A DNA stretch of 58,236 nt from Pseudomonadota bacterium (GTDB lineage Bacteria > Pseudomonadota > Gammaproteobacteria > Burkholderiales > Gallionellaceae): contig JAJYYO010000022.1 in the NCBI GenBank assembly GCA_021800795.1, positions 1 through 58,236 of the forward strand. Direction: 5' to 3'. Position 1 is the first letter of the stretch; every line of letters begins with the position of its first letter. The notes under the pieces were generated by a model that did no database searches, had not been told where the DNA came from, and saw only the letters and a program-made list of their open reading frames with translations. Shown here piece after piece: positions 42,453 to 51,612 of the stretch. Both the position numbers and the translations under genes were made by a program.

Positions 42453-43313
42453 ATGTGTACGACATGCGGATGCGGATCGGGACAAACACTCATCGGGGGG
42501 CATCAGCTTAAGCCGCGCAGCAAACCCGGCGTGCCGGTGCAATATCGGGCGCCTGCCACAAAAACCGCACACGATCATATCCATGAGGCAATGGATTTCG
42601 GCGCCGGACCTGCGGGGGCGCATGCGCCGGGATTGAGTCAGGCGCGCATGGTAAGAATCGAGCGCGACATCCTGTCGAAGAACGACGCTTATGCCGGTGA
42701 AAATCGCAGTTATTTCATAAGGCACGGCATTTTCGCGCTCAATCTGGTATCCAGCCCCGGTTCGGGCAAAACCACCCTGCTGGTCAAAAGCATCAATGCG
42801 CTGAACGGCGGCCTGCCGCTTGCCGTGATCGAAGGAGATCAGCAGACCGACAATGACGCCGCGCGCATCCGCGCAACCGGCGCGCCGGCCTTGCAGATCA
42901 ATACGGGCAAGGGTTGCCATCTGGACGCGCATATGGTGGGACAGGCGATTCATCAGCTTCATTTGCAGGACGACAGCCTGTTGCTGATCGAGAACGTCGG
43001 CAATCTGGTGTGCCCTGCCGGCTTCGACCTGGGCGAAGCGCACAAGGTCGCCATTCTTTCCGTGACCGAGGGCGAAGACAAGCCGCTCAAGTATCCCGAC
43101 ATGTTCCGCGCAGCGGATCTGATGCTGCTGAACAAGTGCGACCTGCTCCCGTATCTGGATTTCGATGCCGCTCTCGCTGAAGAAAATGCGCGCCGCGTGA
43201 ATCCGCAGATACAGATAATCCGCATCTCGGCGACCACGGGCGAAGGTATGGAAGCATGGCTGAAATGGATCAGGGGCGGTTGCCGGAAAGCCATTGCGGC
43301 GAAACGACCATGA
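42453..43313 (+). CDS. hypB: Hydrogenase nickel incorporation GTPase HypB
   Basis: A 286-residue GTPase with the N-terminal high-affinity nickel motif MCTTCGCG, a P-loop [11 protein letters not shown], the metal-site Cys and His in [10 protein letters not shown], and NKCDLLPY for guanine. It lacks the His-rich nickel storage stretch of some HypBs. The stop overlaps the hypF start (ATGA). Confidence 0.97.
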   Translation: MCTTCGCGSGQTLIGGHQLKPRSKPGVPVQYRAPATKTAHDHIHEAMDFGAGPAGAHAPGLSQARMVRIERDILSKNDAYAGENRSYFIRHGIFALNLVSSPGSGKTTLLVKSINALNGGLPLAVIEGDQQTDNDAARIRATGAPALQINTGKGCHLDAHMVGQAIHQLHLQDDSLLLIENVGNLVCPAGFDLGEAHKVAILSVTEGEDKPLKYPDMFRAADLMLLNKCDLLPYLDFDAALAEENARRVNPQIQIIRISATTGEGMEAWLKWIRGGCRKAIAAKRP

Positions 43314-45646
43314 TACATGCGCAAATCAGAGTATCCGGGCAGGTTCAGGGCGTGGGTTTCCGGCCTTTCGTGTTCCGGCTTGCGCATGAACTGGGCCTTG
43401 CGGGCTGGGTGCGCAACGACAGCGGCGGCGTGGAAATAGCGGTTGAGGGCGAGCGTTTGCAGGTGGCGCGCCTGATCGAACGTTTGCAAAGCGAGCCGCC
43501 GCAGCTTGCGCGGGTGGAGAATGTCACGCACGATCTGTTGCTGCCAACCTCAGGCTTGCAGGGTTTCAGCATAGAGGCGAGCAGAACGGGCAAGATGCAA
43601 ACCGGCATTGCGCCCGACATGGCGATCTGCCCGGATTGCCTGGCGGAACTGTTCGATCCCGCAGACCGTCGTTACCGTCACCCCTTCATCAACTGCATAC
43701 ATTGCGGGCCGCGCTACACGCTGACGGCACATCTGCCCTATGACCGCGCCAACACCAGCATGGCGAAATTCACGCAATGCCCGGCCTGCAAAAGCGAATA
43801 CGATCATCCAAAGACGCGCCGCTTCCACGCCCAGCCCAACGCCTGTCCGGCCTGCGGGCCGCGCCTGAGTTTATATGACGAACACTGGCAGCCGCTCGCA
43901 ACCGATGATTGCGCAGCTTCTGCCGCGGCGCGCATGGCTGCCGGACAGATCCTCGCCGTCAAGGGCGTGGGCGGATTTCATCTGGTATGCGATGCGCGCA
44001 ACGCCGCTGCGATAGATAGATTGCGCAACGGCAAACAGCGCGATGAAAAGCCGTTCGCGGTGATGGTGCTCAACCGTCATTCTGCGGAATACTACGCAAA
44101 AGTTTCAGAACAGGAGGCGGCGCTGCTGGAATCCGGCGAGCGCCCCATCGTGTTGCTGAAAAAATCATCCGCTTGCGATTCGGCACTGCCCGGCATCGCG
44201 CCCGGTTTGTCCAATATCGGCCTGATGCTCCCCTATACGCCGCTGCACTACCTGTTGTTTCACGAGTTGCTGGGCAAGCCGCAGGGCGCGGACTGGCTGG
44301 AACAGGCAAACCCCCTGGCTTTGGTGGTGACCAGCGCCAATCCGGGCGGCGAGCCGCTGGTGAGAAACGACAGGGAAGCGCGGCGCACGCTTGCGGGTCT
44401 TTGCGATGCCTTTCTGACCCATGACCGCGAAATCCTGCATCGCTGCGACGACAGCGTGGTGCGTGCGACGCCCTCCCCCATCCGTGGAGAAAGCTTGGGA
44501 GAGAAGCAGAAATTCCAGTTTATCCGCCGCGCACGCGGTTACACGCCGCGCCGGATTTTGCTGCCTCATAGCGGTCCGTCCATACTGGCTTGCGGGGCAT
44601 TCTTCAAAAACACCTTGTGCCTCACGCGCGGCAATGAAGCCTTCGTTTCTCAGCATATAGGCGATCTGGATCATGCCGCTACCCGGCAGATGCTGATTGA
44701 TACGGTGGCGCACCTGTGCGATATTTTCGATATTCACCCCGAGGCGGTCGCGCACGATCTGCATCCTGATTTTTACAGTACGCAGTTCGCACAAACCTTT
44801 GCCGCGCAACACGGCTTGCCGCTTTTCGGCATACAGCATCACCACGCGCATATCGCCGCGATCTGTGCCGAGCATCGCGTTGCTGAACCCGTGCTGGGTC
44901 TCGCGCTGGACGGTGTGGGTCTCGGGTCGGATGGCAGCGCGTGGGGCGGTGAACTGTTGCGCGTAGCGGGCGCGGATTTTGAGCGTCTGGGATATCTCGC
45001 GCCGTTGCGTATGGCAGGCGCTGACCGTGCCGCGCGCGAACCCTGGCGCATGGCGGCAGCCGTGCTGTTCGAGCTGGGACGGGGAGATGAGATTGAGCGC
45101 CGTTTTTCCCGGCAGGCGGGCGCTGCAACCGTGACTGCCATGTTGCAGCGACAGTTAAACTGCCCCGCGACCAGCAGCACGGGGCGCTTGTTCGATGCCG
45201 CCGCCGGATTGCTGGGCATCAGCATGATTCAGGGCTACGAGGGACAGGCGGCGATGTTGCTGGAAGCACTGGCCGAGCAACACGGCAAGGTTGAAGCTCC
45301 GGCTTCCGGGTACACAATCGGCAACGAGGGTGTTCTGGATTTTCTCCCGCTGCTGGCCGTGCTTGCCGACTGCAAAGATGCGGCCTACAGTGCCGCCCTG
45401 TTTCATGCCACGCTGGCTGAGGGTCTCGCCGCATGGGTACAGCGCGCCGCTGCGCAAAGCAATGTTAATCATATCGCGCTGGGAGGCGGTTGCTTCCTGA
45501 ATAACGTATTGTTGCAGACACTGACCGCAGCCTTGTCAGGTCTAGGCATGCGCGTGCTGACCGCGCAACAGTTGCCCCCTAACGATGGCGGCATTTCGCT
45601 GGGACAAGCCAGCATCGCCCTGCAACGCATTGTTCAAGGAGTCTGA
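43310..45646 (+). CDS. hypF: Carbamoyltransferase HypF, with a palindrome-derived insert
   Basis: A 778-residue enzyme that makes the thiocarbamate on HypE, the source of the CN ligands. Order: acylphosphatase domain ([18 protein letters not shown]), zinc fingers (CPDC...[13 protein letters not shown]...CPACGP), YrdC-like domain ([24 protein letters not shown]), and a Kae1-like carbamoyltransferase ([25 protein letters not shown]). Residues about 388-400 ([13 protein letters not shown]), just before the conserved [11 protein letters not shown], are encoded by a short palindromic repeat. The frame is intact. Confidence 0.96.
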   Translation: MIHAQIRVSGQVQGVGFRPFVFRLAHELGLAGWVRNDSGGVEIAVEGERLQVARLIERLQSEPPQLARVENVTHDLLLPTSGLQGFSIEASRTGKMQTGIAPDMAICPDCLAELFDPADRRYRHPFINCIHCGPRYTLTAHLPYDRANTSMAKFTQCPACKSEYDHPKTRRFHAQPNACPACGPRLSLYDEHWQPLATDDCAASAAARMAAGQILAVKGVGGFHLVCDARNAAAIDRLRNGKQRDEKPFAVMVLNRHSAEYYAKVSEQEAALLESGERPIVLLKKSSACDSALPGIAPGLSNIGLMLPYTPLHYLLFHELLGKPQGADWLEQANPLALVVTSANPGGEPLVRNDREARRTLAGLCDAFLTHDREILHRCDDSVVRATPSPIRGESLGEKQKFQFIRRARGYTPRRILLPHSGPSILACGAFFKNTLCLTRGNEAFVSQHIGDLDHAATRQMLIDTVAHLCDIFDIHPEAVAHDLHPDFYSTQFAQTFAAQHGLPLFGIQHHHAHIAAICAEHRVAEPVLGLALDGVGLGSDGSAWGGELLRVAGADFERLGYLAPLRMAGADRAAREPWRMAAAVLFELGRGDEIERRFSRQAGAATVTAMLQRQLNCPATSSTGRLFDAAAGLLGISMIQGYEGQAAMLLEALAEQHGKVEAPASGYTIGNEGVLDFLPLLAVLADCKDAAYSAALFHATLAEGLAAWVQRAAAQSNVNHIALGGGCFLNNVLLQTLTAALSGLGMRVLTAQQLPPNDGGISLGQASIALQRIVQGV
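44471..44506. repeat. Short palindromic repeat inside hypF
   Basis: CCCTCCCCCATCCGTGGAG then AAAGCTTGGGAGAG: an imperfect inverted repeat (CTCCCccat / gcttGGGAG) read in frame. It resembles the 906-1027 family in the C-rich/G-rich arms but differs in sequence, so it may be another family. Confidence 0.55.
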
Positions 45647-45649
45647 ATC

Positions 45650-45676
45650 ATGTGTTTCTGTTGTTTCTGGGGTTAA
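45650..45676 (+). other. Orphan initiation site after hypF (possible hypC relic)
   Basis: AAGGAG eight bases before ATGTGT starts an eight-codon frame MCFCCFWG and a stop. HypC proteins begin MC-, and hypC should follow hypF here. The genuine hypC now lies 4.4 kb away, beyond the defence genes. The site may be what is left of the original junction. Confidence 0.3.
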
Positions 45677-45777
45677 GAAAATGCAAAACTGGGCCTTAGA
45701 AGCGATGGGATATATGTGTATGACTATGCTGGCAGGATGAATGGTACGATACAAAAGTAAGTTGATGCTGCACACGG

Positions 45778-45795
45778 GGGCACAAAGACGTGCCC
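45778..45795. repeat. Hairpin GGGCAC-AAAGAC-GTGCCC
   Basis: A perfect 6-bp stem 42 bp before the DUF262 gene, of the same general GGTGG/CCACC-flanked form as the hairpins at 2351 and 37135. It marks the left edge of the defence genes. Confidence 0.45.
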
Positions 45796-45837
45796 ACCCT
45801 TCTTGCTCTAAACGTTATGTTTAAAATGGAATAGATA

Positions 45838-47406
45838 ATGAGTGATCCGATTACAATCAGAAAATTAATTGACAGAATTTCGAGCGGAGATATTCGTATA
45901 CCTGCTTTTCAACGTAACTATGTTTGGGAGCCAGACCAAGTATCATTCCTTCTAGATAGTATTTACAAAGGGTTTCCAATAGGTACAGTAATTCTTTGGA
46001 AAACGGATAATCGACTAACATCGGAAAAAAAACTTGGATATTTCGAACTCCCTGAGCCTCAAAAAGATTATCCAGTCAATTATGTTCTGGATGGTCAGCA
46101 AAGACTGACTAGCTTATTCAGTGTATTTCAGACTGAGCTAAAGCCAGTGTCTGACGAATGGGTCGATATTTACTTCGATATGGCGGCTGAAGAAAATATC
46201 CAAGAATCACTATTTTTAGCGCTTGACGATTCTGAAGTTGATACAAAAAGACACTTCCCCATTAAAACGCTATTTGATACGGTTGCCTACCGTCTTGCCA
46301 CCAAAGCGTTGTCAGATGATTTGACAGTCAAAATCGATATTCTGCAAGATAAGTTTAAATCTTATCTTATTCCCAATGAGACTTTCGAGACTGATGATAG
46401 AAATAAAGTGGCTATCGTTTTTGAGAGAATTAATAGAGCAGGAACAGAGCTCAATATTTTTGAATTGTTATCAGCATGGAGTTGGTCCGATCAGTTCGAC
46501 CTTGTCGAAAAGTTTAACTGTTTGCAAGAAAAAATTATTGATCACGGCTTTGAAGAGTTTTGTGAGGATAGAGACCTCCAACTTAAAACCTGTGCTGGAA
46601 TAATAGCGGGGAAAACAACACCTAGTAGCATCATGGATCTTAAAGGTGATGAAATTCGAGATCGCTTTGACGAGATTGAGAGAGGAATACTTGGTGCCTT
46701 AGATTTCCTGAAGAGAGAAGCTAATGTTCGACATTATAAAATGATTCCTTTTCCCGCGCTCTTAGTGCCTTTAAGTGCTTTCTTTGCAACAAACAAGGTT
46801 GAGGGCATTTCATATACGCCCAAACAAAAATCAAATATTTTAAAGTGGTTTTGGCGAGCCTTATTCAGCAGACGCTATTCATCGGACGTTAATGAAAGGC
46901 AGGCTGCTGACATTGTTAATATGCAGGGGCTTAAAGTAGATGAAAATTTTGATTTTAAATTTCCAAAGGATGACATCAAAGTTGATTTTGTTAAGTCCAA
47001 TTTTTCGTCTGGAAATGCAAACTCAAAAATACTTATTTTGCTTTTAAATGCATCTACTCCTTATTCTCTTTTAAGTGGTGCGAAGATTGATTTAGATAAA
47101 GTATTAAAAAAAGCAAGCAAGCACGAATATCACCATATATTTCCAAAGAAATATCTCGAAAATATGGGAGTATCTCAAAGCGAAATTAACATCCTTGCGA
47201 ATATTTGCTTTCTTACAAGAGCTGATAATAATTCGATCAAGGATGCCAGCCCTGCTATTTATGCAGCTCGAATAGACTCCGCCAGAAAAGCTGAATATTT
47301 AACTAGCGCCCTTATTCCTCCAGATTTCGGAAGTTTAAATTACGAGGAATTTATTCAAAAAAGAATGGATATGCTGGAACAGAAGGCCAAGGAGTTGATG
47401 TTATAG
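45838..47406 (+). CDS. DUF262 domain protein with C-terminal HNH-like (DUF1524-type) nuclease motif
   Basis: A 522-residue protein. The N-terminal DUF262 (GmrS/ParB-like) domain has IPAFQRNYVWEPDQVSFLLDSI and the DGQQR motif (residues 85-89) used for nucleotide hydrolysis. The C-terminus has HEYHHIFPKKYLENMG, NILANICFLTRADNNSI, an HNH-like metal site. GmrSD-type proteins of this plan restrict DNA with modified bases; others act in defence with unknown targets. The gene is visibly A+T-rich: three sampled 60-base lines have 42, 38 and 28% G+C, against 75% for a line of hypF. This indicates recent transfer. Confidence 0.85.
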   Translation: MSDPITIRKLIDRISSGDIRIPAFQRNYVWEPDQVSFLLDSIYKGFPIGTVILWKTDNRLTSEKKLGYFELPEPQKDYPVNYVLDGQQRLTSLFSVFQTELKPVSDEWVDIYFDMAAEENIQESLFLALDDSEVDTKRHFPIKTLFDTVAYRLATKALSDDLTVKIDILQDKFKSYLIPNETFETDDRNKVAIVFERINRAGTELNIFELLSAWSWSDQFDLVEKFNCLQEKIIDHGFEEFCEDRDLQLKTCAGIIAGKTTPSSIMDLKGDEIRDRFDEIERGILGALDFLKREANVRHYKMIPFPALLVPLSAFFATNKVEGISYTPKQKSNILKWFWRALFSRRYSSDVNERQAADIVNMQGLKVDENFDFKFPKDDIKVDFVKSNFSSGNANSKILILLLNASTPYSLLSGAKIDLDKVLKKASKHEYHHIFPKKYLENMGVSQSEINILANICFLTRADNNSIKDASPAIYAARIDSARKAEYLTSALIPPDFGSLNYEEFIQKRMDMLEQKAKELML

Positions 47407-47500
47407 CTACACATGACTGTCTGCTATCCCTAACAGTGATGCGTATTGCCAGCGCCAGCCCTTTAATCAGTATATTCTAATGATTCCACAGGAAAATTTA

Positions 47501-49207
47501 ATGGTGTTTGCGACTAATGTTGTCTTCAAGCCCACAGAAGCCATGCAGCGATCTGTGGAGGCGTTGGCAACGCAAGATGACGTCAACACCCGCGGGGCAG
47601 TTTTCACGCGTCCCGAGGTGGTTGATTTCATCCTTGATCTTGCCGGATACACGGAAGATCAGCCGCTACACAAGAAGCGGATTTTGGAGCCGTCATTCGG
47701 CGGCGGGGATTTTCTGTTGTCCATTATAGGCAGACTGTTGACCGCATGGCGGGCTGCGAAAAGCCCAGGGTCTGCGCTCGATAATCTGGGCGAGGCCATC
47801 CGGGCAGTTGAGCTGCACCAAGAGACATTTGATTCAACCCATGCGGCAGTGATTGCCAGGCTTAAACGGGAAGGTTTGTCTGCGGAAACATCGGCGACGT
47901 TGGCTGGTTACTGGATGAAGCAGGGAGATTTTCTGCTGGCTCCGCTGGAGGGGCAATTCGACTTCGTTGTAGGTAATCCGCCTTATGTGCGCCAGGAACT
48001 GATCCCGGCACTGAAACTGGCCGAATACCGGAGTCGTTACCAGACGATGTACGACCGCGCCGACCTGTATATCCCATTCATCGAGCGATCATTGACGGCA
48101 CTTGCGAAGGGCGGCAGCCTGGGTTTTATTTGCGCGGATCGCTGGATGAAGAATCGTTATGGCGGGCCGCTGCGCAATCTGGTCGCCAGACAGTTCCACC
48201 TGAAAATCTATGTCGATATGGTGGATACTCCGGCGTTCCATTCCGATGTGATCGCCTATCCTGCTATCACCGTCATCAGCCGTGAAGCGCCGGGAGCGAC
48301 GCGTATCGCCTATCGCCCGGCCATCGACCGGGCCACGCTGGCTGCACTGGCTGATGAACTGCGCGTTAAGACATTAGAGGCGGGAACGGTGCGCGAACTG
48401 GCCAGGGTTACCAATGGCTCAGAACCGTGGTTGCTTGGATCGATGGATCAAATGGCGCTGATTCGCAGGCTTGAGCGGCAGTTTCCTGTTTTGGAGCAGG
48501 CGGGTTGCAAGGTTGGAATCGGTGTTGCGACCGGTGCAGATAAGGTATTTATCGGTGATTTTAATGCACTTGATGTCGAACCGGACCGCAAGTTGCCGCT
48601 GGCGACAACCCGCGACATCGTATCCGGAGAGGTGAAATGGAATGGACAGTATGTGATCAATCCGTTTGTCGATGGGGGCGGTCTTGTCGATCTGAGCAAC
48701 TACCCGCGTCTGCGTCGCTATCTGGAGGCGCGTCATGAGGTCGTTGCAGGCCGTCATTGTGCGCAGAAGTCACCGGCCAACTGGTATCGCACGATAGACC
48801 GGATCACCCCGGCGCTCGCAAAGAGGCCGAAGCTCCTGATTCCTGATATCAAGGGCGAGGCTCATATCGTTTTCGAGGGTGGAGAGCTGTATCCGCACCA
48901 CAATCTTTACTATGTCACGTCCGAGGCGTGGGACTTGCGGGCATTGCAGGCCGTGATGCTTTCCGCCGTCACGCGCCTTTTTATATCGACCTACTCAACC
49001 AGGATGCGAGGGGGATTCCTCCGGTTTCAGGCGCAGTACCTGCGCCGCATCCGTATCCCGCTCTGGGCGGATGTGCCCGGGGCGCTGCGGGTGGAACTGG
49101 CGGAGACTGCGATAAAGCGGGATTTGCAGGCGTGCAACCGCGCTGTATTCAAGCTGTATGGATTGAACCAGGAAGAACGATCTGCACTTGGAGGCAATGG
49201 AGAATAA
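47501..49207 (+). CDS. Type II N6-adenine DNA methyltransferase, PaeR7I/XhoI type
   Basis: A 568-residue methyltransferase with SAM-binding motif [11 protein letters not shown] (residues 62-71) and the catalytic NPPYVR (159-164) of gamma-type N6-adenine enzymes, followed by a target-recognition region. It lies directly before a PaeR7I-family endonuclease and should protect the same site, by family CTCGAG. The start at 47501 has AGGA seven bases upstream; an in-frame ATG at 47480 has none. G+C resembles the host, unlike the DUF262 gene before it. Confidence 0.88.
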   Translation: MVFATNVVFKPTEAMQRSVEALATQDDVNTRGAVFTRPEVVDFILDLAGYTEDQPLHKKRILEPSFGGGDFLLSIIGRLLTAWRAAKSPGSALDNLGEAIRAVELHQETFDSTHAAVIARLKREGLSAETSATLAGYWMKQGDFLLAPLEGQFDFVVGNPPYVRQELIPALKLAEYRSRYQTMYDRADLYIPFIERSLTALAKGGSLGFICADRWMKNRYGGPLRNLVARQFHLKIYVDMVDTPAFHSDVIAYPAITVISREAPGATRIAYRPAIDRATLAALADELRVKTLEAGTVRELARVTNGSEPWLLGSMDQMALIRRLERQFPVLEQAGCKVGIGVATGADKVFIGDFNALDVEPDRKLPLATTRDIVSGEVKWNGQYVINPFVDGGGLVDLSNYPRLRRYLEARHEVVAGRHCAQKSPANWYRTIDRITPALAKRPKLLIPDIKGEAHIVFEGGELYPHHNLYYVTSEAWDLRALQAVMLSAVTRLFISTYSTRMRGGFLRFQAQYLRRIRIPLWADVPGALRVELAETAIKRDLQACNRAVFKLYGLNQEERSALGGNGE

Positions 49208-49948
49208 ATGGCGCTTGATCTTGTCGATTACGAACGAAAGGCTCATGAGGCCGTGCAGGCTTTTTGGGGAAACCGGGAGGCCGCAAGACAGAAGCAGATC
49301 GAGTCAGGCAAAGCCGATCAGGGCGAGCGGGCCGGCGTGACTGGCGGCAAAAACATGGATGGTTTCATGGCCTTGATACTCGATGTTGTACGTGCCAACG
49401 GACTGGCTCATGCTCAAATTCACCAGAGCAAAGGCGTATTGACGTTGCCCGGCTACTTCCGTCCAACGAAGCTCTGGGATCTTTTGGTTATTCACAAGGG
49501 CGAGTTGATCGCGTCCGTCGAGTTGAAAAGTCAGGTCGGCCCATCGTTCGGCAACAATTTCAATAACCGCACCGAGGAAGCCATTGGCACTGCGCACGAT
49601 CTTTGGACGGCTTACCGGGAAGGTGCGTTTGGCAAACGACCGCGTCCTTTTGTCGGCTGGCTGATGATGGTCGAGGATGCGCCCGAATCCAGATCTCCAG
49701 TCAGGGATAGCTCACCGCACTACCCTGTCTTCGAGGAGTTCAAGGGGGCGTCCTACCTTAAACGGTACGACCTGTTGTGCCAGAAACTTATGCAGGAGCA
49801 GCTTTACACGACTGCCACCCTGATTGCATCGCCACGCAGTGCGGCAACAACAGGTGAATTCTCGGAAATGTCAGCGATGACTGGCCTCAGAACGTTTGTC
49901 ACTACGCTTGCTGGACATATCGCTGCGGAATCGGCTCGACTGGGTTAG
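49208..49948 (+). CDS. Type II restriction endonuclease, PaeR7I/XhoI family
   Basis: A 246-residue endonuclease of the XhoI/PaeR7I family: [20 protein letters not shown], a PD-(D/E)xK-like core [20 protein letters not shown], and [19 protein letters not shown]. The ATG follows the methyltransferase stop with no gap, and GGAG sits in the end of that gene. By family it should cut CTCGAG. The gene is full length with no disruption. Confidence 0.9.
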   Translation: MALDLVDYERKAHEAVQAFWGNREAARQKQIESGKADQGERAGVTGGKNMDGFMALILDVVRANGLAHAQIHQSKGVLTLPGYFRPTKLWDLLVIHKGELIASVELKSQVGPSFGNNFNNRTEEAIGTAHDLWTAYREGAFGKRPRPFVGWLMMVEDAPESRSPVRDSSPHYPVFEEFKGASYLKRYDLLCQKLMQEQLYTTATLIASPRSAATTGEFSEMSAMTGLRTFVTTLAGHIAAESARLG

Positions 49949-50045
49949 ATGGGTATTTTAAATCAAGGAACCTGTTACACAACGCCTGGAAAATGACGGC
50001 ATCTATACTCTGAAACAGCGCAAGAAATTGAAAAGGAAAATTGAT

Positions 50046-50282
50046 ATGTGTCTCGCCATACCCGCCCGCATCGAAGAGTTGACCACGCCGGGCAATGCAA
50101 TCGTCAATCTCGGCGGCGTGCGCAAGGAAATTTCGCTGGCGCTGGTGGAGGATGTAGGCGTCGGCGATTATGTCATCGTGCATGTCGGTTACGCCTTGCA
50201 GAAACTGGATCAGGAAGAAGCGCTGCGCACGCTGGAACTGTTCGCCGAGATGGGCGATGAACTGGCGGGGAGCGGGATATGA
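50046..50282 (+). CDS. hypC: Hydrogenase maturation chaperone HypC
   Basis: A 78-residue protein starting MCLAIPARI; Cys2 binds the Fe(CN)2CO unit together with HypD. AAGGA lies eight bases before the ATG. It is the first hyp gene after the defence island, 98 bases past the endonuclease stop. No sigma-54-like site was recognised in front, so hypCDE may rely on read-through or a local promoter. Confidence 0.95.
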   Translation: MCLAIPARIEELTTPGNAIVNLGGVRKEISLALVEDVGVGDYVIVHVGYALQKLDQEEALRTLELFAEMGDELAGSGI

Positions 50283-50295
50283 AGCCAAGTCTTTA

Positions 50296-50416
50296 CGTCA
50301 TTCCGGCGCAGGCCGGAATCCAGAAACAACAATATTCTGCGCAGCAGACAAAAACGCTTGTCCCGCTGTGCGGGGATCCCTTTTTCAGCTGGATTCCGGC
50401 CTGCGCCGGAATGACG
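50296..50416. repeat. REPIN-like element: perfect 28-bp inverted pair
   Basis: Two 28-bp REP sequences, 50296-50323 and 50389-50416, are exact reverse complements (each holds ATTCCGGCGCAGGCCGGAAT or its complement) and flank 65 bp. Each arm is itself palindromic. A relative with a changed stem is at 9119-9146. The element fills the hypC-hypD spacer. Confidence 0.9.
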
Positions 50417-50424
50417 GTGTCTCT

Positions 50425-51612
50425 ATGAAATACGTTGATGAATTCCGCAACGGTATCCTTGCCAAGAACATAGCCGCCAATATCGCACGTGAAGTTAACC
50501 CTAACGGGCAGTCCCGTTCCCCTCACCCTAACCCAAAGGGAGAGGGGACAAACGAACGCTCGCGCGAGTCTCAAAATATCCGCACTTATCGGCTGATGGA
50601 ATTTTGCGGCGGACATACACACGCCATTTCGCGCTACGGTCTCATCGATCTGTTGCCGGCCTCGGTGCGCCTGATCCACGGCCCGGGCTGCCCGGTATGC
50701 GTGTTGCCCATCGGTCGCGTGGATCAGGCGATTCGCCTGGCGCGCGAGGCGGGCGTGATTCTGTGCACCTATGCCGACACGTTGCGCGTACCGGCTTCCG
50801 ATAATTTATCGCTGATGCGCGCCCGTGCTCAGGGTTCCGATGTACGCATGATCTATTCCACGCAGGACGCGTTGAAGATCGCGCGCGAAAATCCTCTCCG
50901 CGAAGTGGTGTTCCTTGCGATCGGTTTCGAGACCACCACGCCGCCGACTGCGGTGGCAGTCAGGCAGGCGTCTGTCGAGGGCTTGAAGAATTTCAGTATC
51001 CTGTGCGACCATGTGCTGACCCCTGCCGCGATGCACGCCATTCTGAAGGTTGCGGGCGGCGTGGCGCTGGATGGTTTTATCGGCCCGGCCCATGTGTCCA
51101 CCATCATCGGCAGCAAACCGTATGAGCCTTTTGCGGATGACTATGGCAAGCCGGTGGTCATCGCCGGTTTCGAGCCGCTGGACGTGATGCAGGCGATCCT
51201 GATGCTGGTGCGTCAGATCAACGACGGGCGCGCGGTTGTCGAAAACGAATTCACCCGCGCGGTGACCCGTGAGGGGAATCTCAAGGCGCAACAACTGGTG
51301 GCGGAGGTGTTCGAGCTGCGCGACACGTTCGAATGGCGCGGACTGGGGAGCGTGCCGGACAGCGCACTGAAACTGCGCCCGGCGTTCGCCGCGTTCGATG
51401 CGGAACTGAAATTCAGCGTGGATTACGTAGCCGTGCCGGACAACAAGGCGTGCGAATGCGCCGCCATCCTGCGCGGACAGAAACGCCCGCAGGAATGCAA
51501 AATTTTCGGCACGGTCTGCACGCCGGAAAACCCCATTGGCTCCTGCATGGTCTCCAGCGAGGGTGCATGTGCCGCGCATTACGCTTTTGGCAGATTCAGG
51601 GAGACGGCATGA
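50425..51612 (+). CDS. hypD: Hydrogenase maturation protein HypD, with repeat-derived insert
   Basis: A 395-residue iron-sulphur protein forming the HypCD scaffold for Fe(CN)2CO. Conserved motifs: FCGGHTHAISRYG, GPGCPVCVLP, GFETTTPPTA and the cluster region CKIFGTVCTPENPIGSCMVSSEGACAAH. Residues about 31-48 (RSPHPNPKGEGTNERSRE), between the normal N-terminus (MKYVDEFRNG) and YRLMEFCGG, come from a dispersed repeat. The normal family has only a few residues there. Stop overlaps hypE (ATGA). Confidence 0.96.
   Translation: MKYVDEFRNGILAKNIAANIAREVNPNGQSRSPHPNPKGEGTNERSRESQNIRTYRLMEFCGGHTHAISRYGLIDLLPASVRLIHGPGCPVCVLPIGRVDQAIRLAREAGVILCTYADTLRVPASDNLSLMRARAQGSDVRMIYSTQDALKIARENPLREVVFLAIGFETTTPPTAVAVRQASVEGLKNFSILCDHVLTPAAMHAILKVAGGVALDGFIGPAHVSTIIGSKPYEPFADDYGKPVVIAGFEPLDVMQAILMLVRQINDGRAVVENEFTRAVTREGNLKAQQLVAEVFELRDTFEWRGLGSVPDSALKLRPAFAAFDAELKFSVDYVAVPDNKACECAAILRGQKRPQECKIFGTVCTPENPIGSCMVSSEGACAAHYAFGRFRETA
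50515..50570. repeat. Dispersed palindromic repeat inside hypD
   Basis: CGTTCCCCTCACCCTAACC, then CAAAGGGAGAGGGGAC and AAACGAACGCTCGCGCGAG: the core and right end of the 906-1027 family, without its left half. Read in frame as PHPNPKGEGTNERSRE. Confidence 0.8.

Noticed and set aside
41673..43043. A 456-codon open frame opposite hoxV-hypA-hypB
   Set aside because: It spans three real genes on the other strand and has composition typical of antisense shadow frames (Arg, His, Gln rich).
50296..50416. CRISPR-like repeat in the hypC-hypD spacer
   Set aside because: There are only two units, in inverted orientation, and related singlets occur elsewhere. This is a REP doublet, not an array.
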